64,000 nucleotides of DNA from NCBI RefSeq assembly GCF_900129095.1, contig NZ_FQVA01000001.1, positions 62,001 to 126,000 on the forward strand. Direction: 5' to 3'. Both the position numbers and the translations under genes were made by a program. The notes under the pieces were generated by a model that was not told where the DNA came from, did no database searches, and was given only the letters and a program-made list of their open reading frames with translations. Positions 1-10,101 of this stretch are shown piece by piece. Each line of letters starts with the position of its first letter. Within the stretch, counting starts at the first letter, position 1. Origin of the DNA: Microbulbifer donghaiensis (lineage in GTDB: Bacteria; Pseudomonadota; Gammaproteobacteria; Pseudomonadales; Cellvibrionaceae).

Positions 1-742
1 CGAACTGTTCGTGCCAGTTTTGCAGGAATTCCGCCAGCGCGGCCTTGTGCAGCGGGAACTCCCTGGCGGGCAGCAGGTGGATACTCTCGACGGTGTCGAC
101 GGTGCGCTGGGTCTCCGGGTCGAAGGTGCGCAGGGACTCGATCTCATCGTCAAACAGGTCGACGCGGTAGGGCAGGCGACTGCCCATCGGGTAGATGTCC
201 ATCAGTGCGCCGCGCACCGCGAATTCACCGTGTTCGTAGACGGTGTCCACGCAATGGTAGCCAGCCTGCTCCAGCAGCCGGCGCTGGGTGTTGATGTCGA
301 AGCGCTGCCCCTCGCGCAGAATCAGCGCGTTACCGGCCACATAGTCCCGTGGCGGCAGGCGGTGCATCAGGGTGCTGACGGGTACGATGACAATGCCGCG
401 CCCCATCTGCGGCATCCGGTAGAGGGTGGCGAGGCGATCGGAGATGATGTCCTGGTGGGGGGAGAAGGTGTCGTAGGGCAGTATCTCCCAGTCCGGAAAG
501 TGGAAAATCTGCAGTTCTTCCGCGTCGTCGCTATCTCGCTGCGACTTGTTAAAAAATTTCAGCTGTACCTCGAGGCGATGTGCTTCGAGGCTGTCGCGGG
601 TGACCAGCAGGGTCGGCGCCGAGTTGCTGCGCGCGGCGTTCAGGATCGCCAGTGCGGCCGCTGCGCCATGCAACTGCCCCCAGTACTGGCGGTCAGTGGT
701 GGAGCGAAACGAGGGCGGCGCCAGGGGGTTTAAATCGGTCAT
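1..742 (-). CDS. mfd: Transcription-repair coupling factor Mfd, N-terminal part (runs off the window)
   Basis: Mfd is the ATP-dependent translocase that removes RNA polymerase stalled at DNA lesions and recruits UvrA. The minus strand reads open from an ATG at 742 to base 1, giving about 247 residues. These match the UvrB-like N-terminal module of Mfd, including the stretches FHFPDWEILPYDTFSPHQ and YPMGSRLPYRVDLFDDEIE. A Shine-Dalgarno AAGGAAAG lies just before the ATG. The helicase and RNA polymerase-binding domains lie outside the window. It is transcribed divergently from the GAPDH gene. Confidence 0.93.
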   Translation of the reverse strand, partial: MTDLNPLAPPSFRSTTDRQYWGQLHGAAAALAILNAARSNSAPTLLVTRDSLEAHRLEVQLKFFNKSQRDSDDAEELQIFHFPDWEILPYDTFSPHQDIISDRLATLYRMPQMGRGIVIVPVSTLMHRLPPRDYVAGNALILREGQRFDINTQRRLLEQAGYHCVDTVYEHGEFAVRGALMDIYPMGSRLPYRVDLFDDEIESLRTFDPETQRTVDTVESIHLLPAREFPLHKAALAEFLQNWHEQF

Positions 743-946
743 CTTTCCTTATATATCCGCACTTTCTGTCAGGACAGGGTCAGGGGGGCGCTATTGTAAC
801 GGTGAACTCCGGTCGGTGCAGTTTATCCGCGCCAGTGAGTGAATTTCAGTTGGCGGGGAAGTCCCGCTCTGCGGGTTGCGCAAAGTCCCTGGAGTGGGGA
901 ACAGCTTGGTAGTTTTACTACAATTTCCGGGCTCTTTTTTGCTCAG

Positions 947-975
947 TTGCGCACCTATAGATGAATGCTGATAAT
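947..975 (+). promoter_or_regulatory. Candidate sigma-70 promoter for gap
   Basis: TTGCGC at 947-952 and GATAAT at 970-975 are separated by exactly 17 nt and lie about 78 nt before the proposed GTG start of the GAPDH gene. They sit in the 310-bp divergent gap between mfd and gap, where I see no other gene. The boxes are only moderate matches to consensus. Confidence 0.35.
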
Positions 976-1052
976 GCGCAGCCACACGGCCCGGGACCCG
1001 TTGTCGGGCCGCATTTTCCCGCCTATCAAACACATTGCAGAGGTGTCTGACA

Positions 1053-2510
1053 GTGACTCAGAAGCGACCGAAGCCCGCGGACTTTTTCAAGGACTGGAAA
1101 GAGCGTGAAGCACTGGCCGAATCCATGATCCCGATGATTGGTAAGCTCAATCGTGAGCGCAACGTCGGTGTTTACATGTATGGCCGCAACCTGGTTAACC
1201 GCTCAGTTCTGAGCATCATGAAGGCGCACCGCTTTGTGCGGCAGGTGGAAGAGAACGAACTCTCCGAATTCGAAAGCTTCCCGGTGCTGGAGGCGATCAC
1301 CAAGCTGGACCTGGGCCCGGTACACATTGACCTGGGTACCATGACCAACAAATACATGCGCGACGCTCACGGCCTGTCCGTCGATGAGTTCGTTAAGCGG
1401 GAGCTGGCCGACGCCGTGGGCGCTGGCAAGCCGCTGCCGGAACCGAAAGACGTGGTCATTTACGGTTTTGGTCGCATTGGTCGCCTGGTGGCGCGCCTGC
1501 TGATCGACAAGGCCGGCAGTGGCGATGTGCTGCGCCTGCGTGCCATCGTGCTGCGCAAGGGCAAGGCCGACAACGACCTGGTCAAGCGCGCCTCCCTGCT
1601 GCGCCGGGATAGCGTACACGGCGCCTTCAAGGGCACCATCCGTGTCGACGAGGAAACCAACACCCTGATCTGCAACGGCAATGAGATCAAGGTGATCTAC
1701 GCCAACTCGCCGCAGGAGGTCGACTACACCGCGCACGGTATTCACGATGCGCTGATCGTCGACAGCACCGGCGTGTGGCGCGATGAGGAAGGCCTGAGCC
1801 AGCACCTGGAGAGCAAGGGTGCCGCCAAGGTGCTGCTGACTGCGCCGGGCAAAGGTGACATCAAGAACATCGTTTACGGCATCAACAACGACGATATCAC
1901 GCCGGATGACAAGATCCTGTCCGCGGCATCCTGTACCACCAATGCGATTGTGCCGGTACTGAAGGCGATGATGGACAAGTACGGTGTGGAACACGGTCAC
2001 GTGGAAACCGTACACGCCTATACCAACGACCAGAACCTGATCGACAACTACCACAAGGGTGAGCGCCGCGGTCGCGCCGCTGCGCTGAACATGGTGTTGA
2101 CCGAGACCGGTGCCGCCAAGGCGGTCGCGAAGGCGCTGCCGGAGCTGAAAGGCAAGCTGACCGGTAATGCGATTCGCGTGCCCACCCCGAACGTGTCCAT
2201 GGCCATCCTGAACCTGAACCTGGGCAAGGAAACTAGCAAGGACGAGCTGAACGATTACATGCGTGATGTGGCGCTGCACTCGCCGCTGCGCCAGCAGATC
2301 GACTACACCAACTCTCCGGAAGTGGTCTCCAGTGATTTCGTTGGCTCCCGTCGCGCCTGTGTGTTCGACTCTATCGCCACCATCGTCGACGGCAAGAATG
2401 CCGTGCTGTACTGCTGGTACGACAACGAGTTCGGCTATAGCTGCCAGGTGGTGCGCTGCCTGGAGGACATGGCCGGCGTTCGCTACAAGCTGTTCCCGAA
2501 GAAGGACTAA
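1053..2510 (+). CDS. gap: Glyceraldehyde-3-phosphate dehydrogenase, long N-terminally extended form
   Basis: Oxidises glyceraldehyde-3-phosphate to 1,3-bisphosphoglycerate with NAD in the cytoplasm. The protein has 485 residues: a roughly 130-residue N-terminal extension, a Rossmann motif GFGRIGR at residues 138-144, and the catalytic Cys294 in SAASCTTN, followed by the usual C-terminal NEFGYSCQVV. The extended form is the one known from Pseudomonas and relatives, against about 335 residues for the classical enzyme. I chose GTG 1053 because AGAGG lies just upstream and the protein then begins MTQKRPKP, as in relatives; a TTG at 1035 in the same frame would add six residues. It directly precedes the NADH-oxidising nqr operon. 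Confidence 0.95.
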   Translation: MTQKRPKPADFFKDWKEREALAESMIPMIGKLNRERNVGVYMYGRNLVNRSVLSIMKAHRFVRQVEENELSEFESFPVLEAITKLDLGPVHIDLGTMTNKYMRDAHGLSVDEFVKRELADAVGAGKPLPEPKDVVIYGFGRIGRLVARLLIDKAGSGDVLRLRAIVLRKGKADNDLVKRASLLRRDSVHGAFKGTIRVDEETNTLICNGNEIKVIYANSPQEVDYTAHGIHDALIVDSTGVWRDEEGLSQHLESKGAAKVLLTAPGKGDIKNIVYGINNDDITPDDKILSAASCTTNAIVPVLKAMMDKYGVEHGHVETVHAYTNDQNLIDNYHKGERRGRAAALNMVLTETGAAKAVAKALPELKGKLTGNAIRVPTPNVSMAILNLNLGKETSKDELNDYMRDVALHSPLRQQIDYTNSPEVVSSDFVGSRRACVFDSIATIVDGKNAVLYCWYDNEFGYSCQVVRCLEDMAGVRYKLFPKKD

Positions 2511-2526
2511 GTGCCATCGCTGACGC

Positions 2527-2557
2527 CTCCCTGGCGGCCCGCGGGGCCGCCGGGGAG
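2527..2557 (+). terminator. GC-rich hairpin after gap
   Basis: A 14-bp stem (2527-2540 with 2544-2557, one G-T wobble) with a 3-nt GCG loop starts 17 nt after the GAPDH stop. It lacks a clear following T-run, so it may be a Rho-assisted terminator or an mRNA-stabilising hairpin rather than a classical intrinsic terminator. Confidence 0.5.
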
Positions 2558-2679
2558 GAGTGGGGTGACATTTCTGGTCACCCCGACCATTCCGCCAAAT
2601 CCCTGTTTTTTCAGCAAAAATTTCCTACCACAGTGCCAATTCGGCCGCTTCTGCACTGGTAAACAAACAAGCCCATCTT

Positions 2680-2839
2680 TATAATGCGCGCGATTTTGGC
2701 GGGGCCGCCGTGCGCCGAGAAGTTCTCTCCTCACCCGATCCCGGGTAAAGCGGCTTAAGTCCTCGCAATGTGGGAATTCCTATATCTGGCTTTGCGGCCC
2801 GTACGCGTGGTTGCAAGGCCAGTTTGCATACTTTTTAAA
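2680..2839 (+). promoter_or_regulatory. Candidate promoters of the nqr operon
   Basis: The 351-bp gap between gap and nqrA holds the gap hairpin and two promoter-like signals. The first is a perfect TATAAT at 2680-2685 with a poor -35 box. The second is TTGCAA at 2811-2816, a 17-nt spacer, then TTTAAA at 2834-2839, about 23 nt before nqrA. I cannot tell which is used. No gene is seen in the gap. Confidence 0.35.
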
Positions 2840-2861
2840 CTAGAAACTTAGGCATAGGCGT

Positions 2862-4202
2862 ATGAGAAAGATCCGTCGGGGATTGGATTTACCCATATCC
2901 GGCGCGCCCGAGCAGGCCATCCATGATGGTCCTGCGCTCAAGACCGTCGCAGTGCTCGGCCCCGATTACCACGGGATGAAGCCGACCATGGCGGTGGCTG
3001 AGGGGGATAGCGTCAAACTCGGACAGCTGCTGTTTACCGATAAGAAGACCGAGGGCGTGCGCTACACGGCGCCGGCAGCGGGTCGCGTGGTCGCGATCAA
3101 TCGCGGTGCCCGCCGCGTGCTGCAATCCGTGGTCATCGAGATCGACGGTGATGAGGCAGAGCAGTTCGCTACCTACAGCGCCGACCAGCTGGCCACTCTC
3201 AGTCGTGAGCAGGTGGTGGAGAACCTGGTCGAGTCCGGTCTGTGGGCCGCGCTGCGCACCCGCCCGTACAGCAAGGTGCCGGCCATCGACGCCCAGCCCG
3301 TGGCCATCTTCATCAACGCCATGGACACCAACCCGCTGGCGGCCAACCCGGAGCTGGTAATCGCTGAGAATCGCGATGCCTTCGCCCAGGGCGTGGAGAT
3401 TCTGTCCAAGCTCGCCGATACCACCTACGTGTGCACTGCGCCGGACGCCGATATCCCGGTGCCCAGCGCCGGCAACATCCGTCGCGAGGCCTTCGCCGGC
3501 CCGCACCCGGCGGGACTGTCCGGTACCCATATTCACTTCCTGAGCCCGGTAAAAGCGGGTCGCAGTGTCTTCACCATCAATTACCAGGATGTGATCGCCG
3601 TAGGCAAACTGTTTGCGACCGGCAAGCTGTTTACCGATCGCGTGATCTCCCTGGCCGGCCCGCGTGTGAACAAGCCGCGCCTGCTGCGCACCCGCCTGGG
3701 CGCCAGCCTGGACGAACTGACTGCGGGTGAGCTGCAGGGTGATGACAACCGCGTAGTTTCCGGCTCCGTGTTCGGTGGCCGTACCGCCGCGGGCCCGCTG
3801 GCCTACCTGGGTCGTTACCACAACCAGGTGAGCGTGCTGGAAGAGGGCCGTGAGCGTCCGTTGCTGCACTACATGCGCGCGGGCAACAAGCGTTTCTCGG
3901 TATACCCGATCTACCTGTCGCGCCTGTTCAAACACAGACTGTTCAACTTTACCACCAGCACCAATGGCTCCGAGCGTGCGCTGATGCCCATCGGCACTTA
4001 CGAAACCGTGATGCCGCTGGACATCCTGCCGACGCAGCTGCTGCGCGCACTGATCGTTGGCGACACCGCCACCGCCCAGAAGCTCGGCGTGATGGAGTTG
4101 GATGAAGACGATCTGGCGTTGTGCACCTTCGTGTGCCCGGGCAAGTATGAATACGGCCCCATTTTGCGGGACAACCTGACCCGTATTGAGAAGGAGGGTT
4201 AA
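2862..4202 (+). CDS. nqrA: Na+-translocating NADH:quinone reductase subunit A
   Basis: NqrA is the peripheral cytoplasmic-side subunit of Na+-NQR, the respiratory complex that passes electrons from NADH to ubiquinone and exports sodium. The 446 residues match the family length and include the typical opening RGLDLPISG and an internal [14 protein letters not shown] near the C terminus. ATG 2862 is the first start of the conserved block. It is the first gene of nqrABCDEF-apbE-nqrM, and only 2 nt separate it from nqrB. Confidence 0.97.
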   Translation: MRKIRRGLDLPISGAPEQAIHDGPALKTVAVLGPDYHGMKPTMAVAEGDSVKLGQLLFTDKKTEGVRYTAPAAGRVVAINRGARRVLQSVVIEIDGDEAEQFATYSADQLATLSREQVVENLVESGLWAALRTRPYSKVPAIDAQPVAIFINAMDTNPLAANPELVIAENRDAFAQGVEILSKLADTTYVCTAPDADIPVPSAGNIRREAFAGPHPAGLSGTHIHFLSPVKAGRSVFTINYQDVIAVGKLFATGKLFTDRVISLAGPRVNKPRLLRTRLGASLDELTAGELQGDDNRVVSGSVFGGRTAAGPLAYLGRYHNQVSVLEEGRERPLLHYMRAGNKRFSVYPIYLSRLFKHRLFNFTTSTNGSERALMPIGTYETVMPLDILPTQLLRALIVGDTATAQKLGVMELDEDDLALCTFVCPGKYEYGPILRDNLTRIEKEG

Positions 4203-4204
4203 GG

Positions 4205-5416
4205 ATGTTGCGTAAATTCCTCGATTCCATTGAGCCGCATTTCCACAAGGGCGGTAAGTACGAGAAGTTCTACGCGCTGTACGAGGCCGTCGATACCGGC
4301 CTGTTCCAGCCCGCGGAAACCACCAAGACCACGGCACACGTGCGCGACGGCATCGACCTGAAGCGCATCATGATCACCGTGTGGGCCTGTGCCATGATCC
4401 CGATGTTCTACGGCATGTGGAACGTCGGCTTTCAGGCCAACACCATCATCGCCGGCATGGCCGATGCGGAACTGAGCGGCTGGCGCCACGCCTTTATCGG
4501 CGCACTGGCCGGCTACGATCCCAGCAGCCTGTGGGACAACTTCGTACACGGTGCCATGTACTTCCTGCCGATCTACGCGGTGACCTTCATCGTCGGCGGT
4601 ATCTGGGAAGTGCTGTTTGCCGCAGTGCGCGGCCACGAGGTGAACGAAGGCTTCTTCGTTACCTCGATCCTGTTCGCACTGACCTGTCCGCCGGATCTGC
4701 CGCTGTGGATGGTGGCGATGGGTATCAGCTTCGGTGTCGTGATCGGCAAGGAAGTGTTCGGTGGTACCGGCAAAAACTTCCTGAACCCGGCTCTGACTGG
4801 CCGCGCCTTCCTGTTCTTCGCCTATCCGGCGGCCATGTCCGGCGACGCCGTGTGGACCGCGGTCGACGGCTACACCGGTGCCACCGCACTGTCCGTGATG
4901 GCCAGCGAGGGCATCCAGAACGGTGCCGTCGGCGTGCCCACCGGTCAGCTGACCTGGTTTGATGCCTTTATTGGCAACATGCACGGCTCCATCGGCGAGA
5001 CCTCCACGCTGGCTATGCTGATTGCAGGCGGCATTCTGCTGTTCATGAAGATCGCCAGCTGGCGCATTGTTGCCGGCACCATGCTCGGCATGATGGCCAC
5101 CGCCTTCCTGTTCAACATGATCGGCTCCGACACCAACCCGATGTTCAATGTGCCCTGGTACTGGCATCTGGTTGTCGGCGGTTTTGCCTTCGGCCTGATC
5201 TTCATGACCACCGACCCGGTGTCGGCGGCCATGACCGATACCGGCCGCTGGTGGTACGGCATCCTGATCGGCGTGATGTGTGTATTGATTCGTGTGGTGA
5301 ACCCGGCCTTCCCGGAAGGCATGATGCTGGCGATCCTGTTCGCCAACCTGTTCGCACCGCTGTTTGACCACTTTGTGGTGCAGTCCCATATCAAACGGAG
5401 GTTGGCACGTGGCTAA
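4205..5416 (+). CDS. nqrB: Na+-translocating NADH:quinone reductase subunit B
   Basis: NqrB is the large membrane subunit that forms most of the sodium path and carries a covalent FMN. The 403-residue protein has about ten hydrophobic segments. Its flavinylation motif TGAT places the acceptor threonine at about residue 227, matching Thr236 of the Vibrio cholerae protein. The FMN is attached by ApbE, encoded downstream in this operon. The end overlaps the start of nqrC by 8 nt, suggesting coupled translation. Confidence 0.97.
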   Translation: MLRKFLDSIEPHFHKGGKYEKFYALYEAVDTGLFQPAETTKTTAHVRDGIDLKRIMITVWACAMIPMFYGMWNVGFQANTIIAGMADAELSGWRHAFIGALAGYDPSSLWDNFVHGAMYFLPIYAVTFIVGGIWEVLFAAVRGHEVNEGFFVTSILFALTCPPDLPLWMVAMGISFGVVIGKEVFGGTGKNFLNPALTGRAFLFFAYPAAMSGDAVWTAVDGYTGATALSVMASEGIQNGAVGVPTGQLTWFDAFIGNMHGSIGETSTLAMLIAGGILLFMKIASWRIVAGTMLGMMATAFLFNMIGSDTNPMFNVPWYWHLVVGGFAFGLIFMTTDPVSAAMTDTGRWWYGILIGVMCVLIRVVNPAFPEGMMLAILFANLFAPLFDHFVVQSHIKRRLARG

Positions 5417-6191
5417 TAAAGATTCCGTTAAGGGCACGCTGATTGTTGCCCTGGTGATGTGTCTCGTTTGCTCGGTGGTGGTTTCCACCGCGGCAGTGAT
5501 GCTGAAGCCGAAGCAGGAAGCGAATGCTGAGCTGGATATGAAGCGCAACGTGCTTCTGGCCGGCGGTCTGATCGATGCGGATCAGCACAACGCCAAGGCG
5601 ATCGAGGCGGCATTCGAATCCGTAACCATTAAATATGTCGACCTGAGAACCGGCAAATTCACCGACGAGGCGCCGGCCGGCGGCAGTGGTCGTGCTGCTG
5701 CCAAAATTGCCGATGCCAGTGAAAAACTGCCGCCGGAACAGGATCGGGCCAAGATCATCCGCCGCGAACACACCAAAGAGGTGTACCTGGTGGAGAAAAA
5801 CGGTGAATTGGAAAAGATCATTCTGCCGGTTCGCGGTTACGGCCTCTGGGGTCAGCTGTACGGCTTCCTCGCTCTTCAGAACGACCTGACGACTGTTGCC
5901 GGTCTGGGTTTCTATGAGCACAAGGAGACTCCCGGACTGGGTGGTGAGGTGGACAACCCGAACTGGAAGGCCCAGTGGGTTGGCAAAGAAGTCTTCGACG
6001 AGGGCCTCGATGTAGCCATCAACGTGATCAAAGGCAGTGTCGATCCGAACAGCCCGAAAGCCGTTCACCAGGTAGATGGCCTGTCCGGTGCCACACTGAC
6101 CAGTAAAGGTGTCGATAACCTGATCAACTTCTGGTTAGGCAGTGAGGGCTTTGGTCCCTTCCTGAAAAACCTGCAAGCAGGGGAGGCGTAA
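5409..6191 (+). CDS. nqrC: Na+-translocating NADH:quinone reductase subunit C
   Basis: NqrC carries the second covalent FMN of Na+-NQR in a periplasmic domain. The 260-residue protein opens [10 protein letters not shown], has one N-terminal membrane anchor (about residues 8-32), and bears the motif SGAT with the acceptor threonine at residue 229. The open frame extends upstream to 5364, but GTG 5409 is preferred: GGAGG precedes it, the product then matches the family start, and it overlaps nqrB by only 8 nt. Confidence 0.96.
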   Translation: MANKDSVKGTLIVALVMCLVCSVVVSTAAVMLKPKQEANAELDMKRNVLLAGGLIDADQHNAKAIEAAFESVTIKYVDLRTGKFTDEAPAGGSGRAAAKIADASEKLPPEQDRAKIIRREHTKEVYLVEKNGELEKIILPVRGYGLWGQLYGFLALQNDLTTVAGLGFYEHKETPGLGGEVDNPNWKAQWVGKEVFDEGLDVAINVIKGSVDPNSPKAVHQVDGLSGATLTSKGVDNLINFWLGSEGFGPFLKNLQAGEA

Positions 6192-6193
6192 GC

Positions 6194-6850
<657 letters not shown>

Positions 6851-6853
6851 GTC

Positions 6854-7462
6854 GTGGAACATTTGATTAGCCTGGTAATTCGCGCTGTTTTCGTTGAAAA
6901 CATGGCGCTGGCCTTTTTCCTCGGCATGTGTACTTTCCTGGCTGTGTCCAAGAAAGTGGAAGCCGCAGTTGGACTGGGTGTTGCGGTAATCGTGGTGCTG
7001 ACACTGACAGTGCCGGTCAACAATCTGATCTACACCTACCTGTTGAAAGACGGCGCGCTGGCCTGGGCCGGCTACCCGGATGTGGACCTGAGCTTCCTCG
7101 GCCTGCTGTCCTACATCGGTGTTATCGCCGCGTTGGTACAGATCCTGGAGATGTTCCTGGATAAGTATGTGCCGGCGCTGTACAACGCGCTGGGTGTATT
7201 CCTGCCGCTGATTACCGTGAACTGCGCCATCATGGGTGCGTCTCTGTTCATGGTAGAGCGCGAGTACAACTTCGGTGAGAGTGTTGCTTACGGCTTCGGT
7301 GCCGGCCTCGGCTGGGCGCTGGCGATTACCGCTCTGGCGGGTATTCGCGAGAGGCTGAAGTACAGCGACGTTCCGAACGGCCTGAAAGGACTGGGCATCA
7401 CCTTCATTACCGTAGGTCTGATGTCCCTGGGCTTCATGTCTTTCGGCGGCATCGACATCTAA
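6854..7462 (+). CDS. nqrE: Na+-translocating NADH:quinone reductase subunit E
   Basis: NqrE is the membrane partner of NqrD, with inverted topology. The 202 residues are nearly all hydrophobic helices and include [13 protein letters not shown] and [10 protein letters not shown], each with the conserved cysteine that ligates the shared iron centre. Translation starts at GTG 6854, 3 nt after the nqrD stop. Confidence 0.97.
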   Translation: MEHLISLVIRAVFVENMALAFFLGMCTFLAVSKKVEAAVGLGVAVIVVLTLTVPVNNLIYTYLLKDGALAWAGYPDVDLSFLGLLSYIGVIAALVQILEMFLDKYVPALYNALGVFLPLITVNCAIMGASLFMVEREYNFGESVAYGFGAGLGWALAITALAGIRERLKYSDVPNGLKGLGITFITVGLMSLGFMSFGGIDI

Positions 7463-7480
7463 GCGGGGGAACGCAATAGC

Positions 7481-8704
7481 ATGAATATTGAAATCATCCT
7501 CGGCGTCGCCATGTTTACCGTCATCGTGCTGGCGCTGGTGGCGGTGATCCTCGTCGCCCGCTCGCGCCTGGTAAACACCGGCAACGTCAACATTCTGGTC
7601 AACGGCGAGAAGACTCTCACTGTGCCTGCCGGCGGCAAGCTGCTGCAGACCCTGGCGGCCAACAACCTGTTCCTGGCCTCCGCCTGTGGCGGCGGCGGTA
7701 GCTGCGCCCAGTGCGTCTGTAAAGTGGTCTCCGGCGGTGGCGATATGTTGCCGACCGAAGCTGCACACTTTACGCCGCGCGATGCGAAGGAAGGCAAGCG
7801 CCTGTCCTGTCAGGTTGCGGTGAAGCAGGACATGGAAATCGAGGTGCCGGAAGAGGTGTTTGGTGTGAAGCAGTGGGAGTGCACTGTGGAATCCAACCCG
7901 AACGTGGCGACCTTCATTAAAGAGCTGACGCTGAAACTGCCGGAAGGCGAAAACGTCGACTTCCGCGCTGGCGGTTACGTACAGCTGGAAGCGCCGGCAC
8001 ACCACGTGAAATTCTCCGATTTCGAAATCCAGAAAGAGTACCGTGGCGACTGGGAGCACTTCGGCTTCTTCAACTTGGAATCCAAAGTGACCGAACCGGT
8101 AGTGCGCGCCTATTCCATGGCCAACTACCCGGAAGAAAAGGGCGTTGTTAAGTTCAACATCCGCATCGCGACCCCGCCGCCGCGCACCGAAGGTGTGCCG
8201 CCGGGCCAGATGTCTTCCTACGTGTTCAGCCTGAAGCCGGGTGACAAGATCAAGGTGTACGGTCCCTTTGGTGAGTTCTTTGCCAAGGATACCGACAACG
8301 AGATGGTGTTTATCGGCGGTGGCGCCGGCATGGCCCCGATGCGTTCACACATCTTCGACCAGCTCAAGCGTCTGAAGAGCAAGCGCAAGATCAGCTTCTG
8401 GTACGGTGCTCGCTCCCTGCGCGAGATGTTCTACGAAGACGACTACAACGGCCTGGCGGCAGAGTGCGACAACTTCCAGTGGCACGTGGCCCTGTCCGAT
8501 CCGCAGCCGGAAGACAACTGGACCGGTTATACCGGCTTCATTCACAACGTGGTTTACGAGAACTATCTCAGGGACCACCCGGCTCCGGAAGACTGCGAGT
8601 ACTACATGTGCGGACCGCCCATGATGAACGCAGCCGTCATCAATATGCTCAAAGATCTGGGTGTAGAGGATGACAACATCCTGCTGGATGACTTCGGTGG
8701 TTAA
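7481..8704 (+). CDS. nqrF: Na+-translocating NADH:quinone reductase subunit F (NADH-oxidising)
   Basis: NqrF takes hydride from NADH onto FAD and passes electrons through a 2Fe-2S cluster. The 407-residue protein has one N-terminal membrane helix, a ferredoxin domain with cluster cysteines C69, C75, C78 and a fourth in LSCQV, then a ferredoxin-NADP reductase-type module with the FAD motif RAYSMANYP and the NADH-site stretch [12 protein letters not shown]. Length and spacing match Vibrio NqrF. It starts 18 nt after nqrE and is followed by the flavin transferase gene. Confidence 0.97.
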   Translation: MNIEIILGVAMFTVIVLALVAVILVARSRLVNTGNVNILVNGEKTLTVPAGGKLLQTLAANNLFLASACGGGGSCAQCVCKVVSGGGDMLPTEAAHFTPRDAKEGKRLSCQVAVKQDMEIEVPEEVFGVKQWECTVESNPNVATFIKELTLKLPEGENVDFRAGGYVQLEAPAHHVKFSDFEIQKEYRGDWEHFGFFNLESKVTEPVVRAYSMANYPEEKGVVKFNIRIATPPPRTEGVPPGQMSSYVFSLKPGDKIKVYGPFGEFFAKDTDNEMVFIGGGAGMAPMRSHIFDQLKRLKSKRKISFWYGARSLREMFYEDDYNGLAAECDNFQWHVALSDPQPEDNWTGYTGFIHNVVYENYLRDHPAPEDCEYYMCGPPMMNAAVINMLKDLGVEDDNILLDDFGG

Positions 8705-8718
8705 TCGGGGAGCGTAAA

Positions 8719-9789
8719 TTGCTTACAGCAATCCGAGAGCCGATAAAAACAAAAACAGGGCCCGCATTCACGGCCCTGTTTTTGCTTTTAATGCTGGTAA
8801 CAGCTGCGGCAATGTTTTCCGCGTGCACGCCGTCCCCGAAGAGCTGGCAGCTGAGTGGCCCGACCATGGGCACCAGTTACCACATCACGGTGGTGGACGT
8901 GCCCGCTGGCCTGACGCGTACCGCGCTGCAGCAGCTGGTTGATGGCGAGCTGCAGCAGGTCAATCAGGAGATGTCGACCTATATCGACGATTCCGAGTTG
9001 ATGCGTTTTAACCGCGGCCCAGTTGGCGAAGCGGTGCCCGTCAGTGCACATCTCGCGCAAGTGGTGGAGCTTTCGAAGGATATCTACCGGCGCAGCGATG
9101 GTGCCTTCGATGTGACCGTTGGCCCCCTGGTCAACCTGTGGGGCTTTGGGCCGCAGCCAGAACCCGAGCGAGTGCCGGATGACGCGGCTATTGCGGCACT
9201 GCAGCAGCAGCTTGGCTCTGATGCGCTGACGATCGAGCGCAATCCCGATCGTCTGGCGCGCAGTCGCCCGGTACAGATCGACCTGTCGGCCATCGCCAAG
9301 GGGCACGGTGTCGATCGCGTGGCGCGGCTGCTCGAAAAGCAGGGCATAGCGAATTACCTGGTGGAGATCGGCGGCGAGCTGCGCACTCTGGGCAGGAACC
9401 CGAAGGGGCAGGAATGGCGCATCGGCATCGAGAGCCCGGATTCTGCCGGCCGCATGGTGCAGAAACCCATTTCGGTGAGTGGAAAATCCGTCGCTACCAG
9501 CGGCGATTACCGCAATTACTATGAGCGCGAGGGTGTGCGCTATGCGCACAGCATCGATCCGCGCACCGGGCGTCCGCTGCAGCACCGCCTGGCGTCCGTT
9601 ACCGTGATTGCCGATACCTGTGCCGAGGCCGACGGCCTGGCGACGGCGCTGAATGTGCTTGGGGCCGACGCGGGATTAAAATTGGCAGAGAGGGAGAATC
9701 TCGCCGTATTTATGCTGGTGAAAACCGACGAGGGATTCCAGGAGCGTTACAGCGACGCTTTTAAACCTTATCTTGAGAGGTCTGAATAG
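8719..9789 (+). CDS. apbE: FAD:protein FMN transferase, lipoprotein
   Basis: ApbE attaches FMN through a phosphoester bond to threonines in NqrB and NqrC. The 356-residue product has a lipoprotein signal ending FSAC at about residue 36, then GPTMGTSYH, DLSAIAKGHGVD and SIDPRTGRPL, all hallmarks of the family. The start is taken as TTG 8719, with CGGGGAG upstream, because it gives basic residues and a hydrophobic core. The later ATG 8791 would leave a very short signal. An intrinsic-terminator-like hairpin lies within the signal-peptide codons. Confidence 0.93.
   Translation: MLTAIREPIKTKTGPAFTALFLLLMLVTAAAMFSACTPSPKSWQLSGPTMGTSYHITVVDVPAGLTRTALQQLVDGELQQVNQEMSTYIDDSELMRFNRGPVGEAVPVSAHLAQVVELSKDIYRRSDGAFDVTVGPLVNLWGFGPQPEPERVPDDAAIAALQQQLGSDALTIERNPDRLARSRPVQIDLSAIAKGHGVDRVARLLEKQGIANYLVEIGGELRTLGRNPKGQEWRIGIESPDSAGRMVQKPISVSGKSVATSGDYRNYYEREGVRYAHSIDPRTGRPLQHRLASVTVIADTCAEADGLATALNVLGADAGLKLAERENLAVFMLVKTDEGFQERYSDAFKPYLERSE
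8751..8790 (+). terminator. Terminator-like hairpin inside the apbE signal-peptide codons
   Basis: A perfect 12-bp stem (8751-8762 with 8772-8783), a 9-nt loop and a tract TTTTTGCTTTT form a textbook intrinsic terminator. It starts 47 nt after the nqrF stop. Because the stem begins with five A and ends with five T it could work in both directions. If apbE starts at TTG 8719 the hairpin is translated, so ribosomes would disrupt it. It may lower apbE and nqrM expression relative to nqrA-F. Confidence 0.7.
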
Positions 9790-10028
9790 TGACTGTATTT
9801 GTGTTTGCCTTTGTTGCCATGTTGCTGATCGTTGCGGGTATGGCTTTGGGCGCGATATTCCAGAATAAGCCGCTCAAGGGCTCCTGTGGCGGCCTGAACA
9901 ATCTCGGTCTGAAAGACGGCTGCGAGATTTGTGGTGGCGATGATGATGTCTGCAAGAAAGAGCAGGAGCGCCAGCAGCGTCTGGCCGATGAGGCAGATCT
10001 CGCCTACGACGCAACCAAGCGTAAGTAA
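9789..10028 (+). CDS. nqrM: Na+-NQR maturation factor NqrM
   Basis: NqrM is a small membrane protein needed for assembly of the NqrD/NqrE iron centre, probably for iron delivery. The 79 residues comprise an N-terminal membrane helix (about 3-25), then a Cys-rich segment with SCGGLNNLG and CEICGG, the conserved cysteines of the family, and a charged tail. The GTG start overlaps the apbE stop by one base (TAGTG), so translation is likely coupled. Confidence 0.93.
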   Translation: MTVFVFAFVAMLLIVAGMALGAIFQNKPLKGSCGGLNNLGLKDGCEICGGDDDVCKKEQERQQRLADEADLAYDATKRK

Positions 10029-10101
10029 TCTGATTGAGCGGGAGTGGGGCGGGTCACTCCAGCCTGCGTATTTGTTGAATAATTAAAAATAGAGCTTGTA
10101 G

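Noticed and set aside
4199-5548. 449-residue minus-strand frame opposite nqrB
   Set aside because: Shadow of the nqrB coding sequence; composition is dominated by Gly/His/Gln with no domain.
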